A program made the translations under genes and the position numbers. Under the pieces are notes generated by a model, which had not been told where the DNA came from, searched no databases, and saw nothing but the letters and a program-made list of their open reading frames with translations. Of a DNA stretch of 64,000 bases, positions 1-7,518 are shown piece after piece. Position 1 is the first letter of the stretch. Each line of letters begins with the position of its first letter. The DNA is from Ferrovibrio sp964218355. Lineage in GTDB: Bacteria > Pseudomonadota > Alphaproteobacteria > Ferrovibrionales > Ferrovibrionaceae. The DNA lies in NCBI RefSeq assembly GCF_964218355.1, contig NZ_CAXPMC010000021.1:186001-250000 (forward strand). The letters run 5' to 3'.

Positions 1-1026
1 GAGGCCCTGGTCGACGACCTGGTCCAGCGCACCGTCGAGCCCTGCAAGAAGGCGCTGAAGGATGCCGGCCTGTCGGCTGGCGACATCGACGAGGTGGTAC
101 TGGTCGGCGGCATGACCCGCATGCCGAAGGTGATCGAGACGGTGAAGACCCTGTTCGGCCGCGAACCGCACAAGGGCGTCAATCCGGACGAGGTGGTCGC
201 CATCGGCGCCGCCATCCAGGCCGGCGTGCTGCAGGGCGACGTCAAGGACGTGCTGCTGCTGGACGTTACCCCGCTGAGCCTCGGCATCGAGACGCTGGGC
301 GGCGTGTTCACCAAACTGATCGAGCGCAACACCACGATCCCGACCAAGAAGAGCCAGGTCTTCTCCACCGCCGAGGACAACCAGAATGCGGTGACGATCC
401 GGGTCTTCCAGGGCGAGCGCGAGATGGCGTCGGACAACAAGCTGCTCGGCCAGTTCGACCTGGTCGGCATCCCGCCGGCGCCGCGCGGCGTGCCGCAGGT
501 GGAAGTGACCTTCGACATCGACGCCAACGGCATCGTGCATGTCTCGGCCAAGGACAAGGGTACCGGCAAGGAGCAGCAGATCCGCATCCAGGCTTCCGGT
601 GGCCTGTCGGAAGACGACATCAAGAAGATGGTGCAGGAAGCCGAAGCCCATGCCGCCGAGGACAAGAAGCGGCGTGAGGCCGTCGAGGCCAGGAACCAGG
701 CCGAGGCGCTGATCCATGCCACCGAGAAGACCATCGCCGATCTTGGCGACAAGGCCCCGGCGGCCGACAAGGCCGAGGTCGAGGCCGGCATTGCCGACCT
801 GCGCAAGGCGATCGAGGCCAATGACGTCGAGGCGATCAAGGCCAAGAGCCAGGCACTCAGCCAGACCGCGATGAAACTGGGCGAGGCCCTGTACAAGGCC
901 CAGGCCGAGCAGGGCGAGGCCGGCGGCGAACAGCCGGCCGGCGGTGCCCAGGGCGGCGCCAAGCCCGATGACGGCATCGTCGATGCCGATTTCGAGGAAG
1001 TGAAGGACGACAAGAAGAAGTCGTAA
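1..1026 (+). CDS. dnaK: Chaperone DnaK (Hsp70), 3' part
   Basis: This is the C-terminal 341 residues of DnaK; the frame is open from base 1, so the start lies outside the window. DnaK is the ATP-dependent cytoplasmic Hsp70 that binds unfolded segments and works with DnaJ and GrpE. The fragment begins in the last part of the ATPase domain, where the LVGGMTRMP phosphate-binding loop is seen. It continues through the interdomain linker DVLLLDVTPLSLG into the substrate-binding beta domain and the helical lid, and ends in an acidic/lysine tail containing DADFEEV. The dnaK-dnaJ order with dnaJ 72 bp downstream is the usual one. Confidence 0.98.
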   Translation, partial: EALVDDLVQRTVEPCKKALKDAGLSAGDIDEVVLVGGMTRMPKVIETVKTLFGREPHKGVNPDEVVAIGAAIQAGVLQGDVKDVLLLDVTPLSLGIETLGGVFTKLIERNTTIPTKKSQVFSTAEDNQNAVTIRVFQGEREMASDNKLLGQFDLVGIPPAPRGVPQVEVTFDIDANGIVHVSAKDKGTGKEQQIRIQASGGLSEDDIKKMVQEAEAHAAEDKKRREAVEARNQAEALIHATEKTIADLGDKAPAADKAEVEAGIADLRKAIEANDVEAIKAKSQALSQTAMKLGEALYKAQAEQGEAGGEQPAGGAQGGAKPDDGIVDADFEEVKDDKKKS

Positions 1027-1041
1027 AGCCGACAACCCGGC

Positions 1042-1080
1042 AACCGGGCGCCGCCCTCCAGCGGCGCCCGGTTCTGCTTC
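1042..1080 (+). terminator. Strong hairpin between dnaK and dnaJ
   Basis: A 13-bp perfect stem (AACCGGGCGCCGC pairing with GCGGCGCCCGGTT) with a six-base loop lies just after the dnaK stop. The following tract (CTGCTTC) is only weakly U-rich. It may act as a partial terminator or as an mRNA-stabilising hairpin that sets the dnaK:dnaJ ratio rather than a full stop. Confidence 0.6.
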
Positions 1081-1098
1081 GGACAGGAAGTCCCGCTG

Positions 1099-2259
1099 AT
1101 GTCGACCAAACGCGACTATTACGAAACTCTCGGGGTGCAGCGCGGCGCCAGCGCGGAAGAGCTGAAAAAAGCCTACCGCAAGCTGGCCATGCAGCATCAC
1201 CCGGACCGCAACCCCGGCGATGCCGCAGCCGAGGCCAAATTCAAGGAACTGAACGAAGCCTACGACGTCCTCAAGGACGACCAGAAGCGCGCTGCCTACG
1301 ACCAGTACGGCCATGCCGCCTTCGAGGGCGGCCGCGGCGGACCCGGCGGCCCGGGCGGAGCCGGCTTCGACTTCACGTCTTTTTCCGACATTTTCGACGA
1401 CCTGTTCGGCGAGTTCATGGGCGGCGGGCGCGGCGGCCCCGGCGGACGCGGCAGTGCCAATCGCGGTTCCGACCTGCGCTACAATCTCGAAATCTCGCTG
1501 GAGGACTGCTTCCGCGGCCGGAATGTCAAAATCCGCGTGCCGACCTCGATCGCCTGCGAAGCCTGCGACGGCTCGGGCGCCGAGGCCGGTGCCAAGCCCA
1601 TCACCTGCCCGACCTGCAAAGGCCATGGCAAGGTGCGGGCACAGCAGGGCTTTTTCACCATCGAACGTGGCTGCCCGACCTGCGGCGGCGCCGGCCAGGT
1701 GATCGAGAAGCCGTGCAAGGTCTGTGGCGGTGCCGGCCGCGTGCACAAGGAAAAGACGCTGGAAGTGGATATCCCGCCCGGTGTCGACGAAGGCAACCGC
1801 ATCCGCCTGGCTGGCGAGGGCGAAGCCGGCATCCGCGGCGGTCATCCCGGCGATCTCTATGTCTTCCTCAGCGTGCAGCCGCACCGGCTGTTCCGTCGCG
1901 AGGGCCAGCACCTGCATTGCCGCGTGCCGGTCTCGATGACCACGGCGGCGCTGGGCGGACAGATCGACGTGCCGACGCTGGACGGCAGCAAGTCGCGGGT
2001 GACCATCCCCGCCGGCACCCAGACCGGCAAGCAGTTCCGCCTGCGCGGCAAGGGCATGCCGTCGCTGCAGCAATCGGGCTTCGGCTCCGGTCCCGGCGAT
2101 CTCTACATCCAGGTGATGGTCGAGACTCCGGTGAAGCTGAACAAACGCCAGCGCGAACTGCTGGAGGAATTCGCCACCCTGGAAGACGAGGAGTCGAGCC
2201 CGGAAAGCTCCGGCTTCTTCGCCAGGGTGAAGGAGATGCTCGGCGGCAAGACCGAGTAA
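1099..2259 (+). CDS. dnaJ: Chaperone DnaJ (Hsp40)
   Basis: Full-length 386-residue class I DnaJ, the co-chaperone that stimulates DnaK ATPase and hands over clients. The J domain occupies about residues 5-70 with the HPD triad at 34-36. A Gly/Phe-rich linker follows at about 76-120. Four CxxCxGxG zinc motifs lie between about residues 153 and 213 (CEACDGSG, CPTCKGHG, CPTCGGAG, CKVCGGAG), then the C-terminal client-binding domains. Length and order are those of the family. The gene is followed by a good intrinsic terminator, which suggests that the dnaK-dnaJ unit ends here and dapB is separate. Confidence 0.98.
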   Translation: MSTKRDYYETLGVQRGASAEELKKAYRKLAMQHHPDRNPGDAAAEAKFKELNEAYDVLKDDQKRAAYDQYGHAAFEGGRGGPGGPGGAGFDFTSFSDIFDDLFGEFMGGGRGGPGGRGSANRGSDLRYNLEISLEDCFRGRNVKIRVPTSIACEACDGSGAEAGAKPITCPTCKGHGKVRAQQGFFTIERGCPTCGGAGQVIEKPCKVCGGAGRVHKEKTLEVDIPPGVDEGNRIRLAGEGEAGIRGGHPGDLYVFLSVQPHRLFRREGQHLHCRVPVSMTTAALGGQIDVPTLDGSKSRVTIPAGTQTGKQFRLRGKGMPSLQQSGFGSGPGDLYIQVMVETPVKLNKRQRELLEEFATLEDEESSPESSGFFARVKEMLGGKTE

Positions 2260-2288
2260 TCCCGGCCGGCCGGAACAAGTGACGACGG

Positions 2289-2326
2289 GGGCGGCCTCCT
2301 GCTAGAGTGCCGCCCTCTTTCTGTTT
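2289..2326 (+). terminator. Intrinsic terminator after dnaJ
   Basis: Stem GGGCGGC/GCCGCCC (2289-2295 with 2309-2315), followed by TCTTTCTGTTT. It lies 30 bp after the dnaJ stop and ends before the dapB start. Confidence 0.75.
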
Positions 2327-2357
2327 CGGCCCGCCTTAATTCCCGGAGTTCCCGATC

Positions 2358-3176
2358 ATGTCCGCAACCCGCATCGGCATCGTTGGCATCGGCGGCCGCA
2401 TGGGCCTCGCCATGGCACGCGAGATTGCGGCCACCAGGGGCGCCGCGGTGCTTGGCGGCGGCAGCGAGCGGCCCGGCTCGGCCCTTCTGGGCCAGGATCC
2501 CGGCCTGCTGGCCGGCACCGGTGCCACCGGCCTGAAGATCACCGACGACGCAGCCACCCTGTTCGCCAGCGTCGATGCCGTGCTCGACTTCTCGGTGCCG
2601 GCCGCGCTGGCCGGGCATGCCGCGCTGGCGGCGAAAACCGGCACGGCTTATGTGGTCGGCATCACCGGGCTGGAGCCGGAGCATTTCGAGACCCTGCATG
2701 CCGCCGCGAAAAGCTGCGCCATCGTGCAGAGCTTCAACATGAGCCTCGGCGTCAACATCCTGGCCGGCCTGACCCGCCAGGTGGCGGCGGCTCTGGGCGA
2801 GGACTGGGATATCGAGATCGTCGAGATGCATCACCGGATGAAGGTGGATGCGCCGTCCGGCACCGCGATTCTTCTCGGCGAACAGGCCGCACAGGGCCGT
2901 GGCGTGAAACTGGACGGCGTGGCCGATCGTGGCCGCGACGGCATCACCGGCGCCCGCAAGGCCGGCCATATCGGTTTCGCCGCCCTGCGCGGCGGCAATG
3001 TGGCCGGCGAGCACACGGTGATGTTCGCGGCCGACAACGAGCGGATCGAACTGACCCACAAGGCCACCGACCGCAGCATCTTCGCCCGCGGCGCCGTGCG
3101 CGCGGCGATCTGGGCCCATGGCAAGCCGGCCGGGCTCTATGACATGAATGACGTGCTGGGACTGGCGAAAGGCTGA
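2358..3176 (+). CDS. dapB: 4-hydroxy-tetrahydrodipicolinate reductase
   Basis: DapB (272 residues) reduces 4-hydroxy-tetrahydrodipicolinate with NAD(P)H in the diaminopimelate/lysine pathway, in the cytoplasm. The N-terminal Rossmann motif GIGGRMG is at about residues 8-14. The diagnostic catalytic block HHRMKVDAPSGTA (proton-donor His pair, Lys and substrate-binding SGTA) begins near residue 158. The C-terminal dimerisation region includes GEHTVMF. Length is normal. dapB after dnaK-dnaJ is a common alphaproteobacterial arrangement. The other DAP genes here (dapD, dapF) are far away. Confidence 0.97.
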   Translation: MSATRIGIVGIGGRMGLAMAREIAATRGAAVLGGGSERPGSALLGQDPGLLAGTGATGLKITDDAATLFASVDAVLDFSVPAALAGHAALAAKTGTAYVVGITGLEPEHFETLHAAAKSCAIVQSFNMSLGVNILAGLTRQVAAALGEDWDIEIVEMHHRMKVDAPSGTAILLGEQAAQGRGVKLDGVADRGRDGITGARKAGHIGFAALRGGNVAGEHTVMFAADNERIELTHKATDRSIFARGAVRAAIWAHGKPAGLYDMNDVLGLAKG

Positions 3177-3179
3177 CGC

Positions 3180-3686
3180 CTAGGCGCGGTCGAGCGGCCG
3201 CAGCCCGGCGCCCTCCGGCTGGCGCCAGCGCCACAATGCCTCGCACAGGGCCGCGGCCAGGGTGCGGCGCTCCTGCGGGCTGAGGAAATCGCCCACTGCC
3301 AGCATCCGGCCATGGCTCCACAGCCGCAGGCGGGCGCTGTCGTCTTCCTCGCTGCATTCCACCCGCAGCCAGTATGGCTGCATCCGCCAGCTTTTCTCGC
3401 GGCCCTGCATGTCGATCCGACGCAGGGTCAGGGCATCGGCATCCAGCCGCAGATACTCGCGGGCCCGCGCCTGCCGGTAGCTGTAGCGGAAGGCCAGCCA
3501 CAGCAGCAGCACATCAAGGCCGCAGAAGCCGAAAACCGGCCAGGCGCCCAGCGCCCAGAAAGCCGCCCCGGCAGAAAAATTCACCGCGGCGAAGAATCCC
3601 ATCAGGATGACGAAACCGCGCGGCCCCAGCGAGCGATGGGGCCTCAGCTCGGCAGCAAAAACGGGTCGGGGCGGCAGCGGGTCCAT
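3180..3686 (-). CDS. DUF2244 membrane protein
   Basis: A 168-residue protein resembling the DUF2244 family, small inner-membrane proteins of unknown function common in alphaproteobacteria. Two hydrophobic helices lie close together at about residues 22-67 (ILMGFFAAVNFSAGAAFWAL, then VFGFCGLDVLLLWLAF). A basic RYSYRQARAREYLRL segment and a soluble beta-rich part with paired tryptophans (SWRMQPYWLRVE) follow. The gene is convergent with dapB with only 3 bp between stop codons, and divergent from the threonine dehydratase gene. Function is not known. Confidence 0.8.
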   Translation of the reverse strand: MDPLPPRPVFAAELRPHRSLGPRGFVILMGFFAAVNFSAGAAFWALGAWPVFGFCGLDVLLLWLAFRYSYRQARAREYLRLDADALTLRRIDMQGREKSWRMQPYWLRVECSEEDDSARLRLWSHGRMLAVGDFLSPQERRTLAAALCEALWRWRQPEGAGLRPLDRA

Positions 3687-3793
3687 GGCCCGAGACTAGC
3701 CCCCGGCACGGCCCCGGCCAAGCCCGGCGGTTGACTTGCCCGGCTGCCCGCCGTACCGCTTGGCAGACCATTGTTTTTCAGGGAGTTGCCGTC

Positions 3794-5032
3794 ATGTCCA
3801 GCCCGGCCGAGGCCGCCGCACCGGCGATCACGCTGGCCGATATCGAGGCCGCCGCCGGCCGCATCCGCGGCGCCGTGGCCGAGACTCCCTGCCTGCAATC
3901 CTACACCCTGTCGAAACTGACCGGCGCCCGGCTCTGGCTGAAATTCGAGAATCACCAGTTCACGGCCAGCTTCAAGGAACGCGGCGCGCTGAATAAGCTG
4001 CTGCAGCTGTCCGACGACGAACGCAGGCGCGGCGTGATCGCCATGTCGGCCGGCAACCACGCCCAGGGCGTTGCCTATCATGCCGGGCGGCTCGGCATTC
4101 CGGCCACCATTGTGATGCCGAAGATCACGCCCTTCGTGAAGGTGCGCCATGTCCGTGCGCTGGGCGCCAAAGTCGTGATCGAGGGCGACACCCTGGTCGA
4201 GGCTGCCAGCAAGGCCCATGCCCTGGCCGCCGAGCATGGCTACGTCTTCGTGCATCCCTATGACGATCCGGCGATCATGGCCGGCCAGGGCACGCTGGCG
4301 CTGGAAATGCTGGCGCAGGTGCCGCAGCTCGATGATCTGGTGATCCCGGTCGGCGGCGGCGGGCTGATCGCCGGCATGGCAGTGGCGGCCAAGGCGCTGA
4401 AGCCCGACCTGCGCATCTACGGCGTCGAGAGCGAATTGTATACGGCGATGTACCAGCAGATGCACGGCCTGCCGGTCAGCGTCGGCGGCATCTCGATTGC
4501 CGAGGGTATCAGCGTGCGCGATATCGGCGGCGCCAATCTCGATCTCGCACGCCGGCTGGTCGAGGATGTTCTGATCGCCCGCGAGGCGGATATCGAACGC
4601 GCCATCGTTGCCCTGGTCGAAATCGAGAAGACGGTCTGCGAGGGTGCCGGTGCCGCCGGCCTTGCCGCGCTGATGGCCGATCCGGAGCGTTTCAGGGATC
4701 GCCATGTCGGCATCGTGCTGTCGGGCGGCAATATCGATACCCGCCTGCTGGCCAGCGTGCTGATGCGCGGCCTGGTGCGCGACGGCCGGCTGGCCCGCAT
4801 CATCGTGATGACCGACGATGCCCCGGGCCGTCTGGCCAAGGCTTCCGGCATCATCGGCGCGACGGGCGTGAATATCGTCGAGGTGGTGCACCAGCGGCTG
4901 TTCACCCTGGCCTCCGCCAAGGCCACCGAGATCGAATTCGTGATCGAAGCCCGCGACCGCGAACATATCACGGAACTGCTGCAGGCACTGGCCGAGGGCG
5001 GCCTCGCCGCCCGGGTGGAGGAGCCGGACTAG
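3794..5032 (+). CDS. ilvA: Threonine ammonia-lyase with ACT domain
   Basis: PLP-dependent threonine dehydratase (412 residues) that converts threonine to 2-oxobutanoate and ammonia. The PLP lysine is in ASFKERGAL near residue 60. The phosphate-binding glycine loop VGGGGLIAG is at about 187-195. The C-terminal 80 residues (from about RIIVMTDDAPGRLAK) look like a single ACT domain. That short architecture is closer to the TdcB/alphaproteobacterial type than to E. coli IlvA with its long double regulatory domain, so the role may be biosynthetic or catabolic. The chosen ATG has CAGGGAG just upstream; an in-frame upstream ATG at 3731 lacks a ribosome site. Upstream DNA carries TTGACT-N17-TACCGC, a possible promoter. 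Confidence 0.93.
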   Translation: MSSPAEAAAPAITLADIEAAAGRIRGAVAETPCLQSYTLSKLTGARLWLKFENHQFTASFKERGALNKLLQLSDDERRRGVIAMSAGNHAQGVAYHAGRLGIPATIVMPKITPFVKVRHVRALGAKVVIEGDTLVEAASKAHALAAEHGYVFVHPYDDPAIMAGQGTLALEMLAQVPQLDDLVIPVGGGGLIAGMAVAAKALKPDLRIYGVESELYTAMYQQMHGLPVSVGGISIAEGISVRDIGGANLDLARRLVEDVLIAREADIERAIVALVEIEKTVCEGAGAAGLAALMADPERFRDRHVGIVLSGGNIDTRLLASVLMRGLVRDGRLARIIVMTDDAPGRLAKASGIIGATGVNIVEVVHQRLFTLASAKATEIEFVIEARDREHITELLQALAEGGLAARVEEPD

Positions 5033-5112
5033 GCAACCCTTGACCCCGCGGCAGGTTTGCCCCCGCTGCGGCCACCGGCTATCCTGCCGCCAAAAGCAGG
5101 AGGAACGCACAG

Positions 5113-5874
5113 ATGGACCGTGTTGCCGGCAAAGTCGCCCTGATCACCGGCGGGGCCTCGGGCCTCGGCAAGGCCACCGCCATCCTGATGGCGAAGGAAG
5201 GCGCCCGGGTCGCCATCGCCGACCGCAATCTCGACGGTGCCCGCGCAGTCGCCGAGGAAATCGGCAAAGCCGCCATCGCCGTCAGCCTTGACGTCACCAG
5301 CGAACAGCAGTGGATCGCCGCACTCGACGTGACCGAGGCCGCCTTCGGCAAGCTGAACGTGATGGTCCATTCGGCCGGTGTCGGCGTGCTGAAGAGTGTC
5401 GAGGATATCAGCGTCGAGGAATGGCATTTCGTGCATAACGTGAACCTGCACGGCCCCTTCCTCGGCATCAAGCATGGCCTGCCGCGCATGCGTGCCCATG
5501 CGCCGGGCTCGATCGTCATCATCTCGTCGGTTTCCGGGATTATCGCCGGCCACAACATGTCGGCCTACAACACCTCGAAGGCCGGGGCCCGCATGCTGGC
5601 CAAGACCACGGCCCTGCACTGCGCCAAGCGCAAATACAACATCCGCTGCAACTCGGTGCATCCGACCTTCATCGACACACCGATGGTGCAGGAGATGATC
5701 TATGCCGGCGGCGATCCGGCGGAACGCCGCGCCAAGCTGGCCGCCCAAGTGCCACTCGGCGTGCTGGGCGAGCCCAACGACGTGGCAACCTGCATCCTCT
5801 ATCTCGCATCCGACGAGTCGAAATTCGTCACCGGCGCCGAATTCGTCATCGACGGCGGCATCACCGCGCAATAG
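5113..5874 (+). CDS. SDR-family oxidoreductase
   Basis: Classical short-chain dehydrogenase/reductase (253 residues), cytoplasmic and NAD(P)-dependent. The cofactor motif TGGASGLG is at residues 12-19; the D at the end of the second strand (IADRN) favours NAD. Active-site residues are Ser in IVIISSVSG, and Tyr152 and Lys156 in the YNTSK motif. The C-terminal FVTGAEFVIDGGITAQ is typical of the cyclohexanol/3-alpha-hydroxysteroid-like classical SDRs. It is followed after 18 bp by an alpha/beta hydrolase gene and then an amidotransferase gene, so these three may be co-transcribed. The substrate cannot be assigned. Confidence 0.93.
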   Translation: MDRVAGKVALITGGASGLGKATAILMAKEGARVAIADRNLDGARAVAEEIGKAAIAVSLDVTSEQQWIAALDVTEAAFGKLNVMVHSAGVGVLKSVEDISVEEWHFVHNVNLHGPFLGIKHGLPRMRAHAPGSIVIISSVSGIIAGHNMSAYNTSKAGARMLAKTTALHCAKRKYNIRCNSVHPTFIDTPMVQEMIYAGGDPAERRAKLAAQVPLGVLGEPNDVATCILYLASDESKFVTGAEFVIDGGITAQ

Positions 5875-5892
5875 CGGAAGGCAGGACGACCC

Positions 5893-6705
5893 ATGGCAGA
5901 GATCGCGGTCAACGGCACCCGCCTCTTCTACGAGGATACCGGCCCCGGCAGCACCGGGCAGACCATCCTGTTCAGTCATGGCCTGCTGTGGGATACCGAG
6001 CTGTTCGCGCCCCAGCTGGCGCATCTGCGCGGCCGCTACCGCGTCATCGCCTATGACCATCGCGGTCAGGGCCGCAGCGCTGACGATGCCGCGGCCAGTA
6101 TCTCGATGGAAACCGTGTATGCGGATGCCGTTGCCCTGATCGAGGCACTCGGGGCCGGCCCGGTGCATTTCGCCGGCCTGTCCATGGGCGGCTTCGTCGC
6201 CATGCGGCTTGGCGCCCGCCGACCCGATCTGGTGCGGTCGCTGATCCTGATGGAAACCTCGGCCGACCCGGAACCGGCCGAGAACGTGCCGAAATACCGC
6301 AAGCTCAACTTCGTCGCCCGCTGGCTCGGGCTCGGTCTGGTGGCGGCCAAGGTGATGCCGATCATGTTCAGCCGGGATTTCCTGACCGACCCGTCGCGGG
6401 CGGCGCAGCGCGCGCACTGGCAGCGCAAACTCACCGGTAACCGGCGCAGCATCTGGCGCGCCGTCAATGGTGTGATCGACCGCGCCGGGGTTTACGACGA
6501 GCTCGGGCGCGTTACATGTCCCGTGCTGGTGCTGGTCGGCGACCAGGATGTCGCCACGGTGCCCGCGAAATCCGAGCGCATCCACGCGGCGATCCCGCAA
6601 TCCCGTCTGGTCAGGATCGCCAAAGCCGGGCATAGTTCCAGCATCGAACAGCCGGCAGCGGTGAATGCCGCGCTGGACGACTTTCTCGGGAGCCTGCCCG
6701 CGTAA
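5893..6705 (+). CDS. Alpha/beta-fold hydrolase
   Basis: A 270-residue alpha/beta hydrolase resembling 3-oxoadipate enol-lactonase and haloperoxidase-like esterases. The oxyanion segment is FSHGLLWD. The nucleophile is Ser97 in GLSMGG, the acid is Asp in GDQDVAT near 219, and the catalytic His248 is in KAGHSSS. No signal peptide is visible, so it is probably cytoplasmic. It lies 18 bp after the SDR gene, which suggests joint action in a degradative pathway, but there are no other aromatic-degradation genes nearby and no specific substrate can be named. Confidence 0.92.
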   Translation: MAEIAVNGTRLFYEDTGPGSTGQTILFSHGLLWDTELFAPQLAHLRGRYRVIAYDHRGQGRSADDAAASISMETVYADAVALIEALGAGPVHFAGLSMGGFVAMRLGARRPDLVRSLILMETSADPEPAENVPKYRKLNFVARWLGLGLVAAKVMPIMFSRDFLTDPSRAAQRAHWQRKLTGNRRSIWRAVNGVIDRAGVYDELGRVTCPVLVLVGDQDVATVPAKSERIHAAIPQSRLVRIAKAGHSSSIEQPAAVNAALDDFLGSLPA

Positions 6706-6738
6706 GACAGGCTCCGCAGCCAGGAGTCTTCGCTGCCG

Positions 6739-7518
6739 ATGTACCAGGGACCGCTGCAGGATGACGGGATTCCCCAGCCCGCGATCCTCATCATCGTCCA
6801 TCAGGAAAGTTCCGATCCCGGCCGTATCGGCGAGCAGCTGCGGGCCCGCGGTTTCCATCTCGACATCCGCCGGCCCTGTCTTGGCCAGGACCTGCCGGAC
6901 ACGCTGGAGCATCATGCCGGCTGCGTGATCTTCGGCGGCCCGATGAGCGCCAACGACGATCATCTCGACTTCATCCGGCAGGAGATCGACTTCATCCCGC
7001 AGGTGCTGGACAGCGGCACGCCGTTCCTCGGCGTCTGCCTCGGCGCCCAGCTGCTGGCCCGCGCCGGCGGTGCGAAGGTTGCCCCCCACGAAGCCGGCTG
7101 GCACGAGATCGGCTATTATCCGGTGAAGCCGACCAGGCAGGGCCGCGACCTGATCCCCGATCCGCTGCATATCTTCCAGTGGCATGGCGAGGGTTTCGAG
7201 CTGCCGCGCGGCGCCGTGCGACTGGCCTCGACCGGCTGGTATCCGAACCAGGCCATGCGCGTCGGCGCCAACGCCTATGGCCTGCAGTTCCATCCGGAAG
7301 TGACCGGCGCGATGATGCAGCGCTGGAGCACCATGGCTGGTCACCGCCTTGCCCTGCCCGGCGCCCAGGCCCGCGACCGCATGCGCGAAGCCTATGCCCG
7401 GCATGATGCCGGCATTGGCGCCTGGCTCGACGGTTTCCTAGGCCGCTGGCTGGGCGCTGCGGACCAGGATGGCGGCAAAGAAGCCGTCGGTGCCATGGCG
7501 GCCGGGCGACAGGCTTAA
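6739..7518 (+). CDS. Class I glutamine amidotransferase-like protein
   Basis: A 259-residue stand-alone class I glutamine amidotransferase (GATase1) domain. The nucleophile is Cys100 in GVCLGAQLLA, and the His185/Glu187 pair is in QFHPEVT. Such single-domain proteins resemble the amidotransferase half of GMP synthase and YfeJ-type proteins; no synthetase partner is beside it, so the acceptor is unknown. The last 27 codons overlap the 3' end of the convergent RNA methyltransferase gene by 81 bp. The conserved domain appears to finish at about GFLGRWLG, so the final residues look like a read-on tail. Confidence 0.9.
   Translation: MYQGPLQDDGIPQPAILIIVHQESSDPGRIGEQLRARGFHLDIRRPCLGQDLPDTLEHHAGCVIFGGPMSANDDHLDFIRQEIDFIPQVLDSGTPFLGVCLGAQLLARAGGAKVAPHEAGWHEIGYYPVKPTRQGRDLIPDPLHIFQWHGEGFELPRGAVRLASTGWYPNQAMRVGANAYGLQFHPEVTGAMMQRWSTMAGHRLALPGAQARDRMREAYARHDAGIGAWLDGFLGRWLGAADQDGGKEAVGAMAAGRQA

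Noticed and set aside
5029..7404. 791-codon open frame on the minus strand
   Set aside because: It runs antisense to three genes with clear catalytic motifs (SDR, alpha/beta hydrolase, amidotransferase). Its Gly/His/Asp/Arg-rich composition is the usual antisense frame of high-GC coding DNA.
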